NCBI GenBank assembly: GCA_050012495.1 | Contig: JBEKHB010000014.1 | Location: 10,271-74,270, forward strand | Origin: BOG-1155 sp050012495 | GTDB taxonomy: Bacteria > Desulfobacterota > Syntrophorhabdia > Syntrophorhabdales > WCHB1-27 | Reading direction: 5' to 3' | Length of the DNA stretch: 64,000 nucleotides | Shown here: in pieces, positions 27,345-34,706 of the stretch | Layout of the letters: every line of letters begins with the position of its first letter | Position numbering within the stretch: the stretch's first letter is position 1 | Made by a program: the position numbers and the translations under genes | Notes under the pieces: model-generated | Databases searched by the model: none | The model's input: the letters and a program-made list of their open reading frames with translations, nothing else | Told to the model about the DNA's origin: nothing

Positions 27345-27977
27345 ATGAAGTCGAGGGCTCTGGCGGTAGGATTGTTCATATTTGCAGCATTAATCACTTT
27401 CTGTCTACCGGCGCACGCGACTGTCTTCGATCTCGCCCTTTCGGGAACGGTGAGTAACGCGGTGAGCGGCAGTGGACCCGGTTACGTCTACAGGTATTTG
27501 TTTTTAAGCGGACTTGACTCCAACCCGATCACGGTTCAGCTGGGCGATACGATCAACGCGACCGTCACCCTCGATGCGCCCTACACGATACCGGCATCGG
27601 GCACATCGACATCTTTTGCCTTTTACCTGCAAGGGTCCTCGTTCCCGACCGAAAATACGGGAGCACATGGAACGATATCCTTCTTCAGCGGCGGCACGTC
27701 CGGCACGAACCTTCTCAACAGTGGACCCCTGGACAACACCACTTCAAATCAACTCGCCTTGGCTTTTGCCTTTCCGACCACCGCGTCGATCACTTTCGAT
27801 TCGTTCACTGCCGATCTCAGCGTTACCACGCTTGGCCAGCCGGCGACCTTAGATAGTGCACAGTTCACCTACTTCCTCTTTAGCCCTTCTGCCCCTGTTC
27901 CTATCCCAGGCGCCCTTTTGCTCTTCGGCCCCGGCCTTGCCGGTCTCGCGGTCATAAGGAGAAGGTTCAAGAAGTAG
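27345..27977 (+). CDS. Exported protein with VPxPGA-type (PEP-CTERM-like) sorting tail
   Basis: 210 residues; GGGAGG before ATG 27345. Signal peptide residues 1-26 (cleavage near PAHA-T). The middle ~150 residues are low in charge and rich in Ser, Thr, Gly and beta-prone, without a known domain. The last ~30 residues are a sorting signal: PVPIPGALLLFGPGLAGLAV, a membrane helix, then RRRFKK. Proteins of this class are processed by an exosortase and moved to the surface, often together with exopolysaccharide. No exosortase gene is in the window. Own promoter and terminator make it a monocistronic unit. Confidence 0.85.
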   Translation: MKSRALAVGLFIFAALITFCLPAHATVFDLALSGTVSNAVSGSGPGYVYRYLFLSGLDSNPITVQLGDTINATVTLDAPYTIPASGTSTSFAFYLQGSSFPTENTGAHGTISFFSGGTSGTNLLNSGPLDNTTSNQLALAFAFPTTASITFDSFTADLSVTTLGQPATLDSAQFTYFLFSPSAPVPIPGALLLFGPGLAGLAVIRRRFKK

Positions 27978-28001
27978 GCGTTGTTCACGAAACATCGCGG
28001 G

Positions 28002-28031
28002 CAGGGCCAAAAAATGGCCCTGTCTTTTTTT
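28002..28031 (+). terminator. Rho-independent terminator
   Basis: Perfect 8-bp stem CAGGGCCA / TGGCCCTG around an A5 loop, followed by TCTTTTTTT. It ends the transcript of the VPIPGA-tailed gene 25 bp after its stop. Confidence 0.9.
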
Positions 28032-28387
28032 CCTCCTGTTTTCACGATTACCATTTGGACTAAGGCATCGAAAGAAGAAACCTAAGAGTAACGAGTACAG
28101 CTTGCTATATTCTAGTTCATGATTGAGTCCCAGGATGAACAAGGATATCCTCCTTCATTGCAGCTATTTATTCCCGGTAAGAATCCAACGGAAGCAAGAA
28201 ACGGCGCGACAGGTCTATGCCCGCCTGCCGGTGCTCTAAAGCGCTGGTCGGCTCATTTTTTCAAAAAACCGCCGGGGTGCTTTTTGTCATGCCTGGGGGG
28301 GGGCGACGGGGACATATTCACATTTCTGGTTGGTCGGCGGCGGGGAGCCTGAGGGGACATTGTCCCCGATCTCACCCGGCCCGTCTG
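28032..28387. repeat. Gene-free stretch with dispersed repeat fragments
   Basis: No gene seen. A segment at 28256-28296 (TTTTTCAAAAAACCGCC... GTGCTTTTTGTCA) reappears with changes at 61047-61080. A GGGGACAATGTCCCC-like palindrome (GGGGACATTGTCCCC) is at 28353-28367. Both look like parts of REP-like intergenic repeats. Confidence 0.5.
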
Positions 28388-28657
28388 TCAATAGACCTCG
28401 TCATGGCCGCCAATATCGATCAGCAACACTTCATCATCTGACAGGAAAGAGAATACGACTCGCGTTTTATAATCTACGCTGAACGCCCAAAGCCCCTGGA
28501 GTTTACCCGTCAGTTTATGGGTTCTGAGCCGGTTGTTAAAAGGATCTGAGCAGAACAAGCGGATGCTTTTCCGGAACTTCCTTTTGATCTCATCGTCGTT
28601 CTTGATAGTCTTTCCGTAGCTTCTCTTAAAGCCCTGATCCCAAACGATCTTAATCAC
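28388..28657 (-). CDS. RelE/YafQ-like mRNA interferase toxin
   Basis: 89 residues. The RelE/ParE superfamily layout is evident: MIKIVWDQGFKRSYGKT, the HKLTGKLQGLWAFSVDYKTRVVFSF strand pair, and the end DDEVLLIDIGGHDEVY with the His/Tyr commonly placed in this family. It would cleave mRNA on the ribosome when free. It overlaps the upstream antitoxin gene by 8 bp, as usual for a type II pair. Confidence 0.85.
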   Translation of the reverse strand: MIKIVWDQGFKRSYGKTIKNDDEIKRKFRKSIRLFCSDPFNNRLRTHKLTGKLQGLWAFSVDYKTRVVFSFLSDDEVLLIDIGGHDEVY

Positions 28658-28865
28658 TCTCCAGGTCCTTCATCAGTTCTTGTACAGACCCTTTTTTCAC
28701 CCTGCCCTTTTTGACGTTGCTTTGCGCCTCTTTTGCTCTCCGGAGGATGGCGTCTCTTTTCGCCTCGACGAGCTGTTTTTGTATCAAATCCAGGGCATAT
28801 TCCCTATCCTCGAAAGGCAGCTCGTTAAAATCGTCTATGAGTTTGTTTAGCACCGTATCTCTCAT
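28650..28865 (-). CDS. Antitoxin of the RelE-like pair
   Basis: 71 residues (MRDTVLNKLIDDFNELPFED...), helical and strongly charged, with the N-terminal part of a DNA-binding/dimerising helix and a basic C-terminal toxin-binding arm (NVKKGRVKKGSVQELMKDL). It precedes and overlaps the toxin gene. Type II antitoxins of this size often repress their own promoter. Confidence 0.75.
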   Translation of the reverse strand: MRDTVLNKLIDDFNELPFEDREYALDLIQKQLVEAKRDAILRRAKEAQSNVKKGRVKKGSVQELMKDLESD

Positions 28866-28905
28866 GGCCCTGCAAGCCTCCTCTTATAGAGTCTGTCCAT
28901 ATAGC

Positions 28906-29259
28906 TTAGCATAAGACCAAGGAGGACGATAGAGTCGTTGTTTCGACGGACGGACGATGGTGACGTTCGTTCCTGGCGTGTATTCTCATCCCCGCCCTGC
29001 CGGCCTTTCCGCTGCCATCCACTTGTCCTTCATTATCAGTGAAATGCCGCAAGATTACGAGAACTATTTCAGGCTTTCCCTCGGAAAGACGGCATTCAAG
29101 GACACCACGAGAGAACCTTCCTTTCAGCAAGAACTGACGGCGGCATGCCGCTGCTCTTCGGGGATGGAGTCGACGAGGCTCCAACCATGCGTAGCGGGCA
29201 TTTTCTTCTTCGAGTTCCTTGCGAGCGCTCCGGGCGAAGGTAATGGCGTAGTCAGCCAT
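28906..29259 (-). pseudogene. Decayed RelE/ParE-like toxin
   Basis: The first ~17 residues (MADYAITFARSARKELE) are a perfect RelE/ParE opening, but the remaining ~100 residues (EENARYAWLEPRRLHPRR...) have no family strand pattern, no DYRVIY-like strand and a basic low-complexity look. The family core is therefore lost by frameshift or replacement after codon ~17. The start overlaps the antitoxin's end by 8 bp, showing that the pair was once normal. Confidence 0.6.
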
Positions 29260-29443
29260 TCAACTTGCCTTGTTTTCTAAGCCGGTTTCTCACCGATTCC
29301 AATGATTCTCGCGGTTCCTTGGCTCTTCTCCTAGCCAGGAGGTTATCGTAGAAATCTTCCCAGACCTCCCCGAATTTCTTGAGGTTGATCTGAACCGCCA
29401 CTTTTTCTCCCTTTTCGTTAGTAACGTATTGTATGCCCTCCAT
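29252..29443 (-). CDS. Antitoxin-like protein of a broken pair
   Basis: 63 residues, MEGIQYVTNEKGEKVAVQIN..., the layout of small antitoxins with an N-terminal beta-strand unit and a helical basic tail (EPRESLESVRNRLRKQGK). GGGAGGGAGGTAG precedes the ATG. It remains intact although its toxin partner appears decayed, as expected because losing the antitoxin first would be harmful. Confidence 0.7.
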   Translation of the reverse strand: MEGIQYVTNEKGEKVAVQINLKKFGEVWEDFYDNLLARRRAKEPRESLESVRNRLRKQGKLNG

Positions 29444-29670
29444 ATCTACCTCCCTCCCGAATACTCCAATTATATCAGATTCCAGCCGCTTTCAATACTT
29501 TCATCGGGGAGCCGGAGATGACGTCACCGACGTTCGACGCTGCATCGGCGATTTGGCCCCTCATGACGCAAAGGCGCGGCCCAAGCATTCTTTCAAAAAA
29601 AATGGTAGAATAATAGCCTGATGTTGAGCTTTTCCGAAGAAGACCTGCCGGCAGGGCCGTATAAATATCG

Positions 29671-30969
29671 ATGGGCAATCTGTTCCGGTCAATAGTTATC
29701 ATCGCTGTCCTCATCGTCCTGAATGGAATATTCTCGGCGGGAGAGTTCGCCATTGTCTCCTCCCGGAAGAGCAAGATCAAGGAGATGATCAAGGAGGGGA
29801 GGGAGAAAAAGGCGCAGGCCCTGCTGCAGATGCGCGAAAAGCCTGAAACGTTCCTCTCCCTCGTGCAGATCGGGATCACGATTGTCGGCACCCTTGCTTC
29901 CGCAATCGGCGGTATTATTTCAATCACCTACGTGCAACCCCTCGTTGCGAAGGTGCCTTATGTGGGCGCATTCTCCGAGACGGCCTCCCTCATTTTTGTC
30001 GTCCTCGCTCTTACCTATGTCATTATGGTGGCGGGTGAACTCCTGCCGAAATATATCGGCATCAATTATCGCGAGCGGGCAGCCCTGCGTCTTCTGCCTG
30101 TTTTTGAAGTGCTCTCGAAGGTCCTTTTTCTTCCTGTCTGGATCCTCAACAAATCTGTCTTCTCGATCATGAAGGTGCTGGGGCTCAAGAGGACCCACGA
30201 GGTGGTGATCGGGGAGGAGGAGATCAAGGTGCTGCTGGAAGAGGGCAGGCTGCAGGGCGTCTTCGACAGGACGGAGGAAGAGCTGATACAGAGCGTCTTC
30301 GAGTTCGTCGACCGTTCCGTGAAGGAGATCATGGTCCCCCGTCCCAATATCTATGCCCTGGATATCGAAAAGCCCCAGGACGAAAACGTGCGGTATATCA
30401 TCGAAAATGAATTTTCCAGATATCCCGTGTACCGGGATCATCTCGACAAGATCCTCGGCATTGTCTATCAGAAGGACGTGATGCGGACGTTATGGCTGGA
30501 CAGGCCCCTTGATCTGCAGGAGATCCTGAAGAGGGCTTACTTCGTTCCCGACACGATGAAGATCAGTGCGCTCTTTAAGGATATGCAAAAGCACAGGGTC
30601 CATCTCGTCATCGTCGTCGACGAATACGGCACGACCGCGGGCATTGTCGCTCTCGAAGACATTATGGAGGAGGTATTCGGGGAGATTATGGATGAGACGG
30701 ACGTGGACCTGCGGGTGGAAAGAAACAAGGACGGGTCCGTCGTGGTGGAAGGCTCATATTCCGTCCGCGACCTGAATAATCTCCTTGACCTCAATCTTCC
30801 CGAGTCTCCCGACTACGAGACGCTCGGGGGTTTTATACTTTCACAAATCCAGGGGATCGCGAAAGGCGGCGAGATCATCCACTATGACGGCTACCGGCTC
30901 ACCGTGGTCGGCATCCATGGGAGAAGGATCGCCAAAATCAAGATAGAGAAAGTTAAGAGGCATATTTAA
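29671..30969 (+). CDS. CorC/HlyC-type membrane protein (DUF21-CBS-CBS-transporter domain)
   Basis: 432 residues. Residues 1-~190 are the DUF21/CNNM membrane part (LNGIFSAGEFAIVSSRKSKI, then LTYVIMVAGELLPKYIG). Two CBS domains follow (EIMVPRPNIYALDIEKPQDENV; RAYFVPDTMKISALFKDMQ...VVDEYGTTAGIVALEDIMEE), then a CorC_HlyC C-terminal domain ending HGRRIAKIKIEK. Family members are implicated in magnesium/cobalt efflux and were historically named hemolysin C; no haemolytic function should be assumed. Confidence 0.93.
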   Translation: MGNLFRSIVIIAVLIVLNGIFSAGEFAIVSSRKSKIKEMIKEGREKKAQALLQMREKPETFLSLVQIGITIVGTLASAIGGIISITYVQPLVAKVPYVGAFSETASLIFVVLALTYVIMVAGELLPKYIGINYRERAALRLLPVFEVLSKVLFLPVWILNKSVFSIMKVLGLKRTHEVVIGEEEIKVLLEEGRLQGVFDRTEEELIQSVFEFVDRSVKEIMVPRPNIYALDIEKPQDENVRYIIENEFSRYPVYRDHLDKILGIVYQKDVMRTLWLDRPLDLQEILKRAYFVPDTMKISALFKDMQKHRVHLVIVVDEYGTTAGIVALEDIMEEVFGEIMDETDVDLRVERNKDGSVVVEGSYSVRDLNNLLDLNLPESPDYETLGGFILSQIQGIAKGGEIIHYDGYRLTVVGIHGRRIAKIKIEKVKRHI

Positions 30970-30993
30970 GTAGTGACATCATGAGGTTACGCC

Positions 30994-31875
30994 ATGAATA
31001 GAAGAGAATTTCTCAAAGTTTCAGGCATCTTAGTTGTAATGAATAGGTTATTGGTGAAAGAGGTCTCGGCAAAGGAGACCCCTGTCATTGTTGTTGCCGA
31101 GGGTCAGGACTATGGGGCCGTCACAAGGAACGCGATCAATGCAATGGGGGGTATCGGCCGGTTCGTGAAGGCCGGGAATGCCGTGGTTGTCAAGCCGAAC
31201 ATGGGATGGGACAGAAGGCCGGAACAGGCTGCGACCACTCACCCCGCGGTGGTGAGAGCGATCGTGGAAGAGTGTCTCAAAGCCGGGGCAAAGCAGGTGA
31301 AGGTTTTCGACAATCCTTGCAACGACACGAGAAGGACTTACGAAAACAGCGGCATACCCGCCGCGTTAAAAGACCTCAGGAATGTGGATGTCAGGTACAT
31401 GGAAGAGGAGCGTTACAAGAAGGTAAGCATCAAGGGGACCTTCCTCAAGGAATGGGAGCTTTACGGTGATGCCCTCTCGGCCGACGTCTTCATCAATGTC
31501 CCCATCGCGAAGCACCATTCCCTTACCGGCCTGACCCTCGCTCTGAAGAACATGATGGGTATTATGGGCGGGGACAGGGGGTTTATTCACCGGCAGATCG
31601 AGGATGCCCTCGCCGACCTTAACAGCACGGTAAAGAGCCACCTGGTGGTGATCGATGCTACCCGCATCCTTACCGCCCACGGCCCCACCGGGGGGAGCCT
31701 TAAAGATGTAAAGGTCTTGAACAAGGTGATCGCCTCGACCGACATCGTTGCAGCCGACGCGTATGCCACGGGCTTATTCGGACTCAAACCCCGGGACGTG
31801 CCGATCACGGTATGCGCGGCCAGGAGGGGACTCGGCGAGATAAATTTGGAGAAGGTGAGGATAGTTAAGGTTTAG
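30994..31875 (+). CDS. DUF362 domain protein with twin-arginine-like leader
   Basis: 293 residues. The start MNRREFLKVSGILVVMNRLL is a Tat-like leader (NRREFLK). The DUF362 core is visible: VVKPNMGWDRRPEQAATTHP, SADVFINVPIAKHHSLTGLTLALKNMMG and HGPTGGSLKDV. The conserved Lys/His-rich loop is suggested to bind a cofactor or iron-sulfur group, but its function is not established. It is 24 bp after the CorC-like gene and upstream of a polyferredoxin membrane protein, a pairing I know from several anaerobes, so the two may form one redox unit. Confidence 0.88.
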   Translation: MNRREFLKVSGILVVMNRLLVKEVSAKETPVIVVAEGQDYGAVTRNAINAMGGIGRFVKAGNAVVVKPNMGWDRRPEQAATTHPAVVRAIVEECLKAGAKQVKVFDNPCNDTRRTYENSGIPAALKDLRNVDVRYMEEERYKKVSIKGTFLKEWELYGDALSADVFINVPIAKHHSLTGLTLALKNMMGIMGGDRGFIHRQIEDALADLNSTVKSHLVVIDATRILTAHGPTGGSLKDVKVLNKVIASTDIVAADAYATGLFGLKPRDVPITVCAARRGLGEINLEKVRIVKV

Positions 31876-31890
31876 GAGGGACTTCGTCAG

Positions 31891-32018
31891 CGCGACACGC
31901 GGATCGAGGAACGAAAGAGTAAAGCAGCGCGAAACGCGAAACGCGGATCGCGAAACGAAAGAGTAGAGGCTGACAGAAAAAAAGTTACAGATTCGCGATT
32001 CGCGATTCGAGATTCGAG
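31891..32018. repeat. Short tandem repeats before the polyferredoxin gene
   Basis: Two copies of a ~30-bp unit (CGCGACACGCGGATCG... / CGCGAAACGCGGATCG...), beginning at 31891 and 31935, are followed by four heptamers ATTCGCG, ATTCGCG, ATTCGAG, ATTCGAG at 31991-32018. The last heptamer ends 2 bp before the ATG at 32021 and occupies the place of the ribosome site. Copy number change would alter spacing to the start codon. Confidence 0.7.
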
Positions 32019-32020
32019 AT

Positions 32021-33529
32021 ATGAAGGTCAATCTTTCCCGCACGTTTCAGATTCTCTTCCTTGTCCTTTTTTTCTTCCTCTTCGTCACGACGGACTATCG
32101 GGGCAAGGACGAGATCTCCGTCGCCCTCAACAGTTTTTTCCGAATAGACCCGCTCGTGGCCTTAAGCTGCCTGTTCGCGGCAAAGACGCTCACCATCCTT
32201 CTTCTTCCCGGTCTCGTCCTCCTGGTCTGTTCCGCCGTTCTCGGCAGGTTTTTTTGCGGTTGGATCTGCCCGCTGGGGACGGTCATCGACCTGTCGACAA
32301 AAAGGATAAAGAAGCATAAACCCCTTGCCTTCCTCAGGGGCAGGCTCAAGTATTATCTCCTCTTCACCATCCTCTTCGCGGCTCTTTTCAACATGAATCT
32401 CGCCGGTCTTCTGGACCCCATCGCAATCTTCGTCCGCTTCCTGACATTCTCCCTGTACCCCCTCTTCGGTTTTTTGGGTCGCGAGGGCTGGGTAGGGCTA
32501 TACCGCATCTTAGGCGATTCGAGAGATTATCTGGACCCGGGCTACAGTTTCCTCAAGAGCTACCTGCTCCCTTTTCGCGACACCTTTTACCCCCTCGCCC
32601 TCGTCTCTCTCCTCTTTTTTCTGGGTATCCTTTTTCTCGAAAGGTTCGAGCGCAGGAATTGGTGCAGGAACCTCTGCCCGCTGGGCACGCTGCTCGGGCT
32701 TGTCGGCCGCTTTTCCGTTTTCAGGAGGCTGCCGGTCCGGCTTTGCGCCGACTGCGGCGACTGCCGGGCCCATTGTCCCACTGCCTTCGACGAGGAGGTA
32801 TTCCAGAAGAGCGACTGCATCCTCTGCCTTGACTGTCAAAGAAAATGCGTCCATGGGCGGGTGAGCTTCCGCCTGTCCCTGAAGCGCGCAAAAAGCCGCG
32901 TTTTCTCGCCGGGACGGAGGGTCTTCGTGACGGGAGCCGTATCGCTTGCATCGGGACTTTTTGTCTCCCGCATGCTCGGGATAAAAACCACGGTCAAGGA
33001 GACACGCCTGCTGCGTCCACCGGGGGTCAGGAGGGAGGAAGACTTCCTGGACAAATGCGTCAGGTGCGGGGAGTGCATGAAAGTCTGTCTGAGAAGCGCC
33101 CTTTATCCGGCCTCCCTTCAAGCGGGTCTCTACAGCCTCTACACGCCGACGATCGTGCCGCGCCTGGGCTACTGCGAGTACAACTGCAGCCTCTGCGGGC
33201 AGGTATGTCCGACAGGGGCGATACCGAAACTACCGCTCGAGCAGAAGAAGAAGGCGGTAATCGGACTCGCCGTGGTAGACAAGAACCACTGCCTGCCCTA
33301 CGCGAAGAAGATGAACTGCATGGTCTGCGAGGAGCACTGTCCGATCCCGGATAAGGCGATCAGGTTCGAATCGGTGAGGGAGACCGACTACAACGGGAAA
33401 GCGGTGGTGCTCAAAAAGCCTTATATTATCGATGAGCTGTGCAATGGCTGCGGCATCTGCGAATACGTCTGTCCCCTGGAGGAAAAAGCGGGGATAGAGG
33501 TCTATAAAAAGACCAGGAAGAAGGTCTGA
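32021..33529 (+). CDS. NapH/MauN-type polyferredoxin membrane protein
   Basis: 502 residues. The N-terminal half has about five membrane helices; conserved CGWICPLGT (~residue 78) and NWCRNLCPLGT (~220) flank them, as in NapH. Several 4Fe-4S groups follow: CADCGDCRAHCP, CILCLDCQRKC, CVRCGECMKVC, CEYNCSLCGQVCP, CMVCEEHCP and CNGCGICEYVCP. It would carry electrons across or along the membrane, probably with the DUF362 protein encoded before it. A signal for start choice is weak because heptamer repeats occupy the leader; ATG 32021 is the first possible before the first helix. Confidence 0.88.
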   Translation: MKVNLSRTFQILFLVLFFFLFVTTDYRGKDEISVALNSFFRIDPLVALSCLFAAKTLTILLLPGLVLLVCSAVLGRFFCGWICPLGTVIDLSTKRIKKHKPLAFLRGRLKYYLLFTILFAALFNMNLAGLLDPIAIFVRFLTFSLYPLFGFLGREGWVGLYRILGDSRDYLDPGYSFLKSYLLPFRDTFYPLALVSLLFFLGILFLERFERRNWCRNLCPLGTLLGLVGRFSVFRRLPVRLCADCGDCRAHCPTAFDEEVFQKSDCILCLDCQRKCVHGRVSFRLSLKRAKSRVFSPGRRVFVTGAVSLASGLFVSRMLGIKTTVKETRLLRPPGVRREEDFLDKCVRCGECMKVCLRSALYPASLQAGLYSLYTPTIVPRLGYCEYNCSLCGQVCPTGAIPKLPLEQKKKAVIGLAVVDKNHCLPYAKKMNCMVCEEHCPIPDKAIRFESVRETDYNGKAVVLKKPYIIDELCNGCGICEYVCPLEEKAGIEVYKKTRKKV

Positions 33530-33580
33530 AAGAATAGGTCCCATAGGTCCTATAAGACCTATTCTTTCAGACCTTCTTCC
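33516..33580. terminator. Shared bidirectional hairpin spanning two stop codons
   Basis: 25-bp perfect inverted repeat, arms 33516-33540 and 33556-33580, loop 15. The stop of the plus-strand polyferredoxin gene (33527-33529) lies in the left arm and that of the minus-strand hydrolase gene (33559-33561) in the right arm. Both mRNAs would end in the same strong stem. It lacks a long T-run but probably acts as terminator or 3' stabiliser for both genes. Confidence 0.6.
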
Positions 33581-34470
33581 AGACGGGAAACCGTGGCGCG
33601 AAGATTGACGAGATAAGCGCCTTCCGGCTGCTTCGGCCCCATATTTGTATCGTACTCTTCGGACTTGATCCGCGCCACGACCCGCTCGATCGATCCCTGT
33701 TCTTCGCGGAGCTGTCGTTTTACCTTTTCCCGGAAGTGCTTTGCCGCGAAAAGCGACCGGGCGAGGAAATCCCGGACTTCGTCGCCCCCCACCCAGACGA
33801 ACCGGTGTCCCTGGCAGAGTATCTCTATGGGGAGCGCGGCAACCCTCGCGAAAGAGGAGAGGAAGGAGTCATAATCGGCGGGCGCCGAGATGAGGATATG
33901 GCCGGCGGCATCCTGGCAGCCCGCTGTTTCCGTCGCAAAGAGTATCTTTCGCTCCGGTACGTAGTAGCTCAGCATGTCTCTTGTGTGACCAGGCGTCGCC
34001 ATGACCTGAACGGTCATACCGTCCAGGTCCACGGTCTCACCCTCGCCCACGATGATATCGACATCGAAAGGCTCGAAAGGCTCGTCGATCAGCTTCGACC
34101 GATCGCCGTTAAAGCTCCCGGAGACATAGGAGGTTGCCTGTCTGGAAAGCTCGGTTATCAGTGCCAGGGCATTCGGGCGGCGCATAATGCCGGCCGACCT
34201 TTCGGACGCGGCTACCCTCAAGGAAGGGAAGGCCCGTTTAAGGTATCCCGTCGCGCCGCAATGATCGTAGTGCACGTGTGTGAGAAAGAGTATCTCGGGC
34301 TCCCTTTCGCCCAGGGCTTCCCGGATAGCTTCCGCATAGAGCCGCCCCGCGGCCGTATAGCCGGATTCGAAAAGAACCGGCCTTTTTCCGTCAAGCAGAT
34401 AACAGGCAGACCAGGGGAAGCCGGCCACGTACAAGTCCTTCACCACGAGACCTGCCTCGCTAAACAGCAA
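33559..34470 (-). CDS. Metallo-beta-lactamase fold hydrolase
   Basis: About 303 residues from TTG 34470, chosen because AAAGGAGG stands 5 bases upstream; an in-frame TTG at 34539 has no such site. The metal-binding signature is FLTHVHYDHCGATGYL, with further ligands in ATPGHTRDML and a late HRFVW. The fold serves thioesterases, glyoxalase II and other hydrolases; the C-terminal helices resemble the SoxH/hydroxyacylglutathione-hydrolase-like group. Substrate unknown. It converges on the polyferredoxin gene with which it shares the terminal hairpin. Confidence 0.88.
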   Translation of the reverse strand: MLFSEAGLVVKDLYVAGFPWSACYLLDGKRPVLFESGYTAAGRLYAEAIREALGEREPEILFLTHVHYDHCGATGYLKRAFPSLRVAASERSAGIMRRPNALALITELSRQATSYVSGSFNGDRSKLIDEPFEPFDVDIIVGEGETVDLDGMTVQVMATPGHTRDMLSYYVPERKILFATETAGCQDAAGHILISAPADYDSFLSSFARVAALPIEILCQGHRFVWVGGDEVRDFLARSLFAAKHFREKVKRQLREEQGSIERVVARIKSEEYDTNMGPKQPEGAYLVNLRATVSRLEEGLKE

Positions 34471-34547
34471 GTTCGCCTCCTTTAAGAGAAAATATTGCCG
34501 AAGTATAGCAGAAGTTTTGAGTTCCGACAAGCGCGCCAATTTTGAAT

Positions 34548-34704
34548 TTTTTGAGGTGGGGACCTAGCAGGAGCAATGAAGCCGGGACGGGAACGGGGGT
34601 CGCCGGAAAGTCATGGTCCTCACCACCCGGTTCGTTGTACGCCCCGACAATCGTGCCGGCGCCATTGATGCCATAGGGCTCAGTGAACGGTGGAATAATG
34701 CTGC
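34548..34704 (-). pseudogene. C-terminal remnant of a VPLPA-CTERM / HAF-repeat type protein
   Basis: On the minus strand, one frame off the preceding BACON gene, the sequence reads IIPPFTEPYGINGAGTIVGA, then YNEPGGEDHDF and PATPVPVPASLLLLGP. The first part resembles an HAF repeat, the second a VPLPA-CTERM sorting motif, broken off in the membrane helix (LLLLGPHLKKF). No start or complete helix is left. It may be the lost C-terminus of the BACON protein or a separate fragment. Confidence 0.6.
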
Positions 34705-34706
34705 CT

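Noticed and set aside
29475..29670. Second GEMM-like RNA (text GACGCAAAGGCGCGG near 29557)
   Set aside because: Lacks the GGGCAAACC block and closing helices; resemblance is superficial.
31991..32018. Possible CRISPR or operator array
   Set aside because: Only four 7-bp units without spacers.
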